64,000 nucleotides of DNA from Vanilla planifolia (Eukaryota; Streptophyta; Magnoliopsida; Asparagales; Orchidaceae): assembly GCA_023846275.1 (NCBI GenBank), contig CM043878.1, forward strand, positions 6,627,501 to 6,691,500, given 5' to 3'. Under the pieces are notes generated by a model that was not told the origin of the DNA, did not search any database, and was given only the letters and a program-made list of their open reading frames with translations. Positions 63,828 through 64,000 of the stretch are shown here, piece by piece (within the stretch, counting starts at the first letter, position 1; each line of letters starts with the position of its first letter). The position numbers and the translations under genes are program-made.

Positions 63828-64000
63828 GCCACAAACAAATGGGAAGTTAGAAATAGAAAGGTAGTTAAAAAAAAAGAAAAAAAGTTAAAAGAAAGAGAGA
63901 GGAAGTTAGAGAAACATAATTATCCCAAATGACTTCACATTTTGTGGGTGTTTTTATGTATTAAATGTATTATAAGACTATCTGACATACACTTTTACAA

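Noticed and set aside
1-64000. tRNA, rRNA or CRISPR loci
   Set aside because: No cloverleaf-compatible tRNA sequence, no rRNA core sequence and no regularly spaced repeat-spacer array was seen.

Overview
This window is nuclear DNA from a flowering plant. It is strongly AT-rich between genes, has short GC-richer exons with GT-AG introns, and carries plant-only gene families: PHR2 (a photolyase-like protein), SAG21/LEA5 proteins and a plant monoacylglycerol-lipase-type hydrolase. The contrast between GC-rich exons and very AT-rich surroundings, and the LTR types, would suit a monocot, but that is only an inference. No prokaryotic or organellar gene order is seen.

Layout. 1-9.5 kb: gene-poor AT-rich sequence with an isolated GC-rich patch near 7.3-7.6 kb and a decayed coding-like stretch near 9.0-9.36 kb. 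9.57-12.63 kb: a 3-kb solo LTR with a perfect 5-bp target duplication. 12.7-16.3 kb: two diverged direct copies of a 1.3-kb segment. 16.6-19.3 kb: two tandem intronless SAG21/LEA5 genes on the minus strand, each with a G-box upstream. 20.0-22.5 kb: a decayed Ty1/copia element. 23.05-23.2 kb: a 46-bp minisatellite. 25.44-33.34 kb: a complete four-exon PHR2 gene on the minus strand, whose 5-kb first intron holds a MITE, a TRIM-like element and an RNase H-like fragment. 34.2-37.1 kb: LTR remnants. 37.2-47.6 kb: a decayed minus-strand Ty3/gypsy element into which a second copy of the 3-kb solo LTR has inserted (41.53-44.55 kb, opposite orientation to the first). 47.6-50.0 kb: no gene seen. 50.17-51.98 kb: a complete eight-exon monoacylglycerol-lipase-like gene on the plus strand. 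52-61.9 kb: gene-poor DNA with a perfect 23-bp inverted repeat at 52.2 kb. 61.97-63.83 kb: fragments of a probable minus-strand gene of unknown identity with a TATA box.

The three recognised loci (blue-light/photolyase-like protein, stress-induced small mitochondrial LEA proteins, acylglycerol hydrolase) are ordinary unlinked plant functions, not a pathway cluster. Nothing here looks like a new multi-gene system. The most notable points are the tandem LEA pair with its duplicated promoter, the opposed pair of long solo LTRs about 29 kb apart, the nested LTR history, and the unidentified gene at the right edge.
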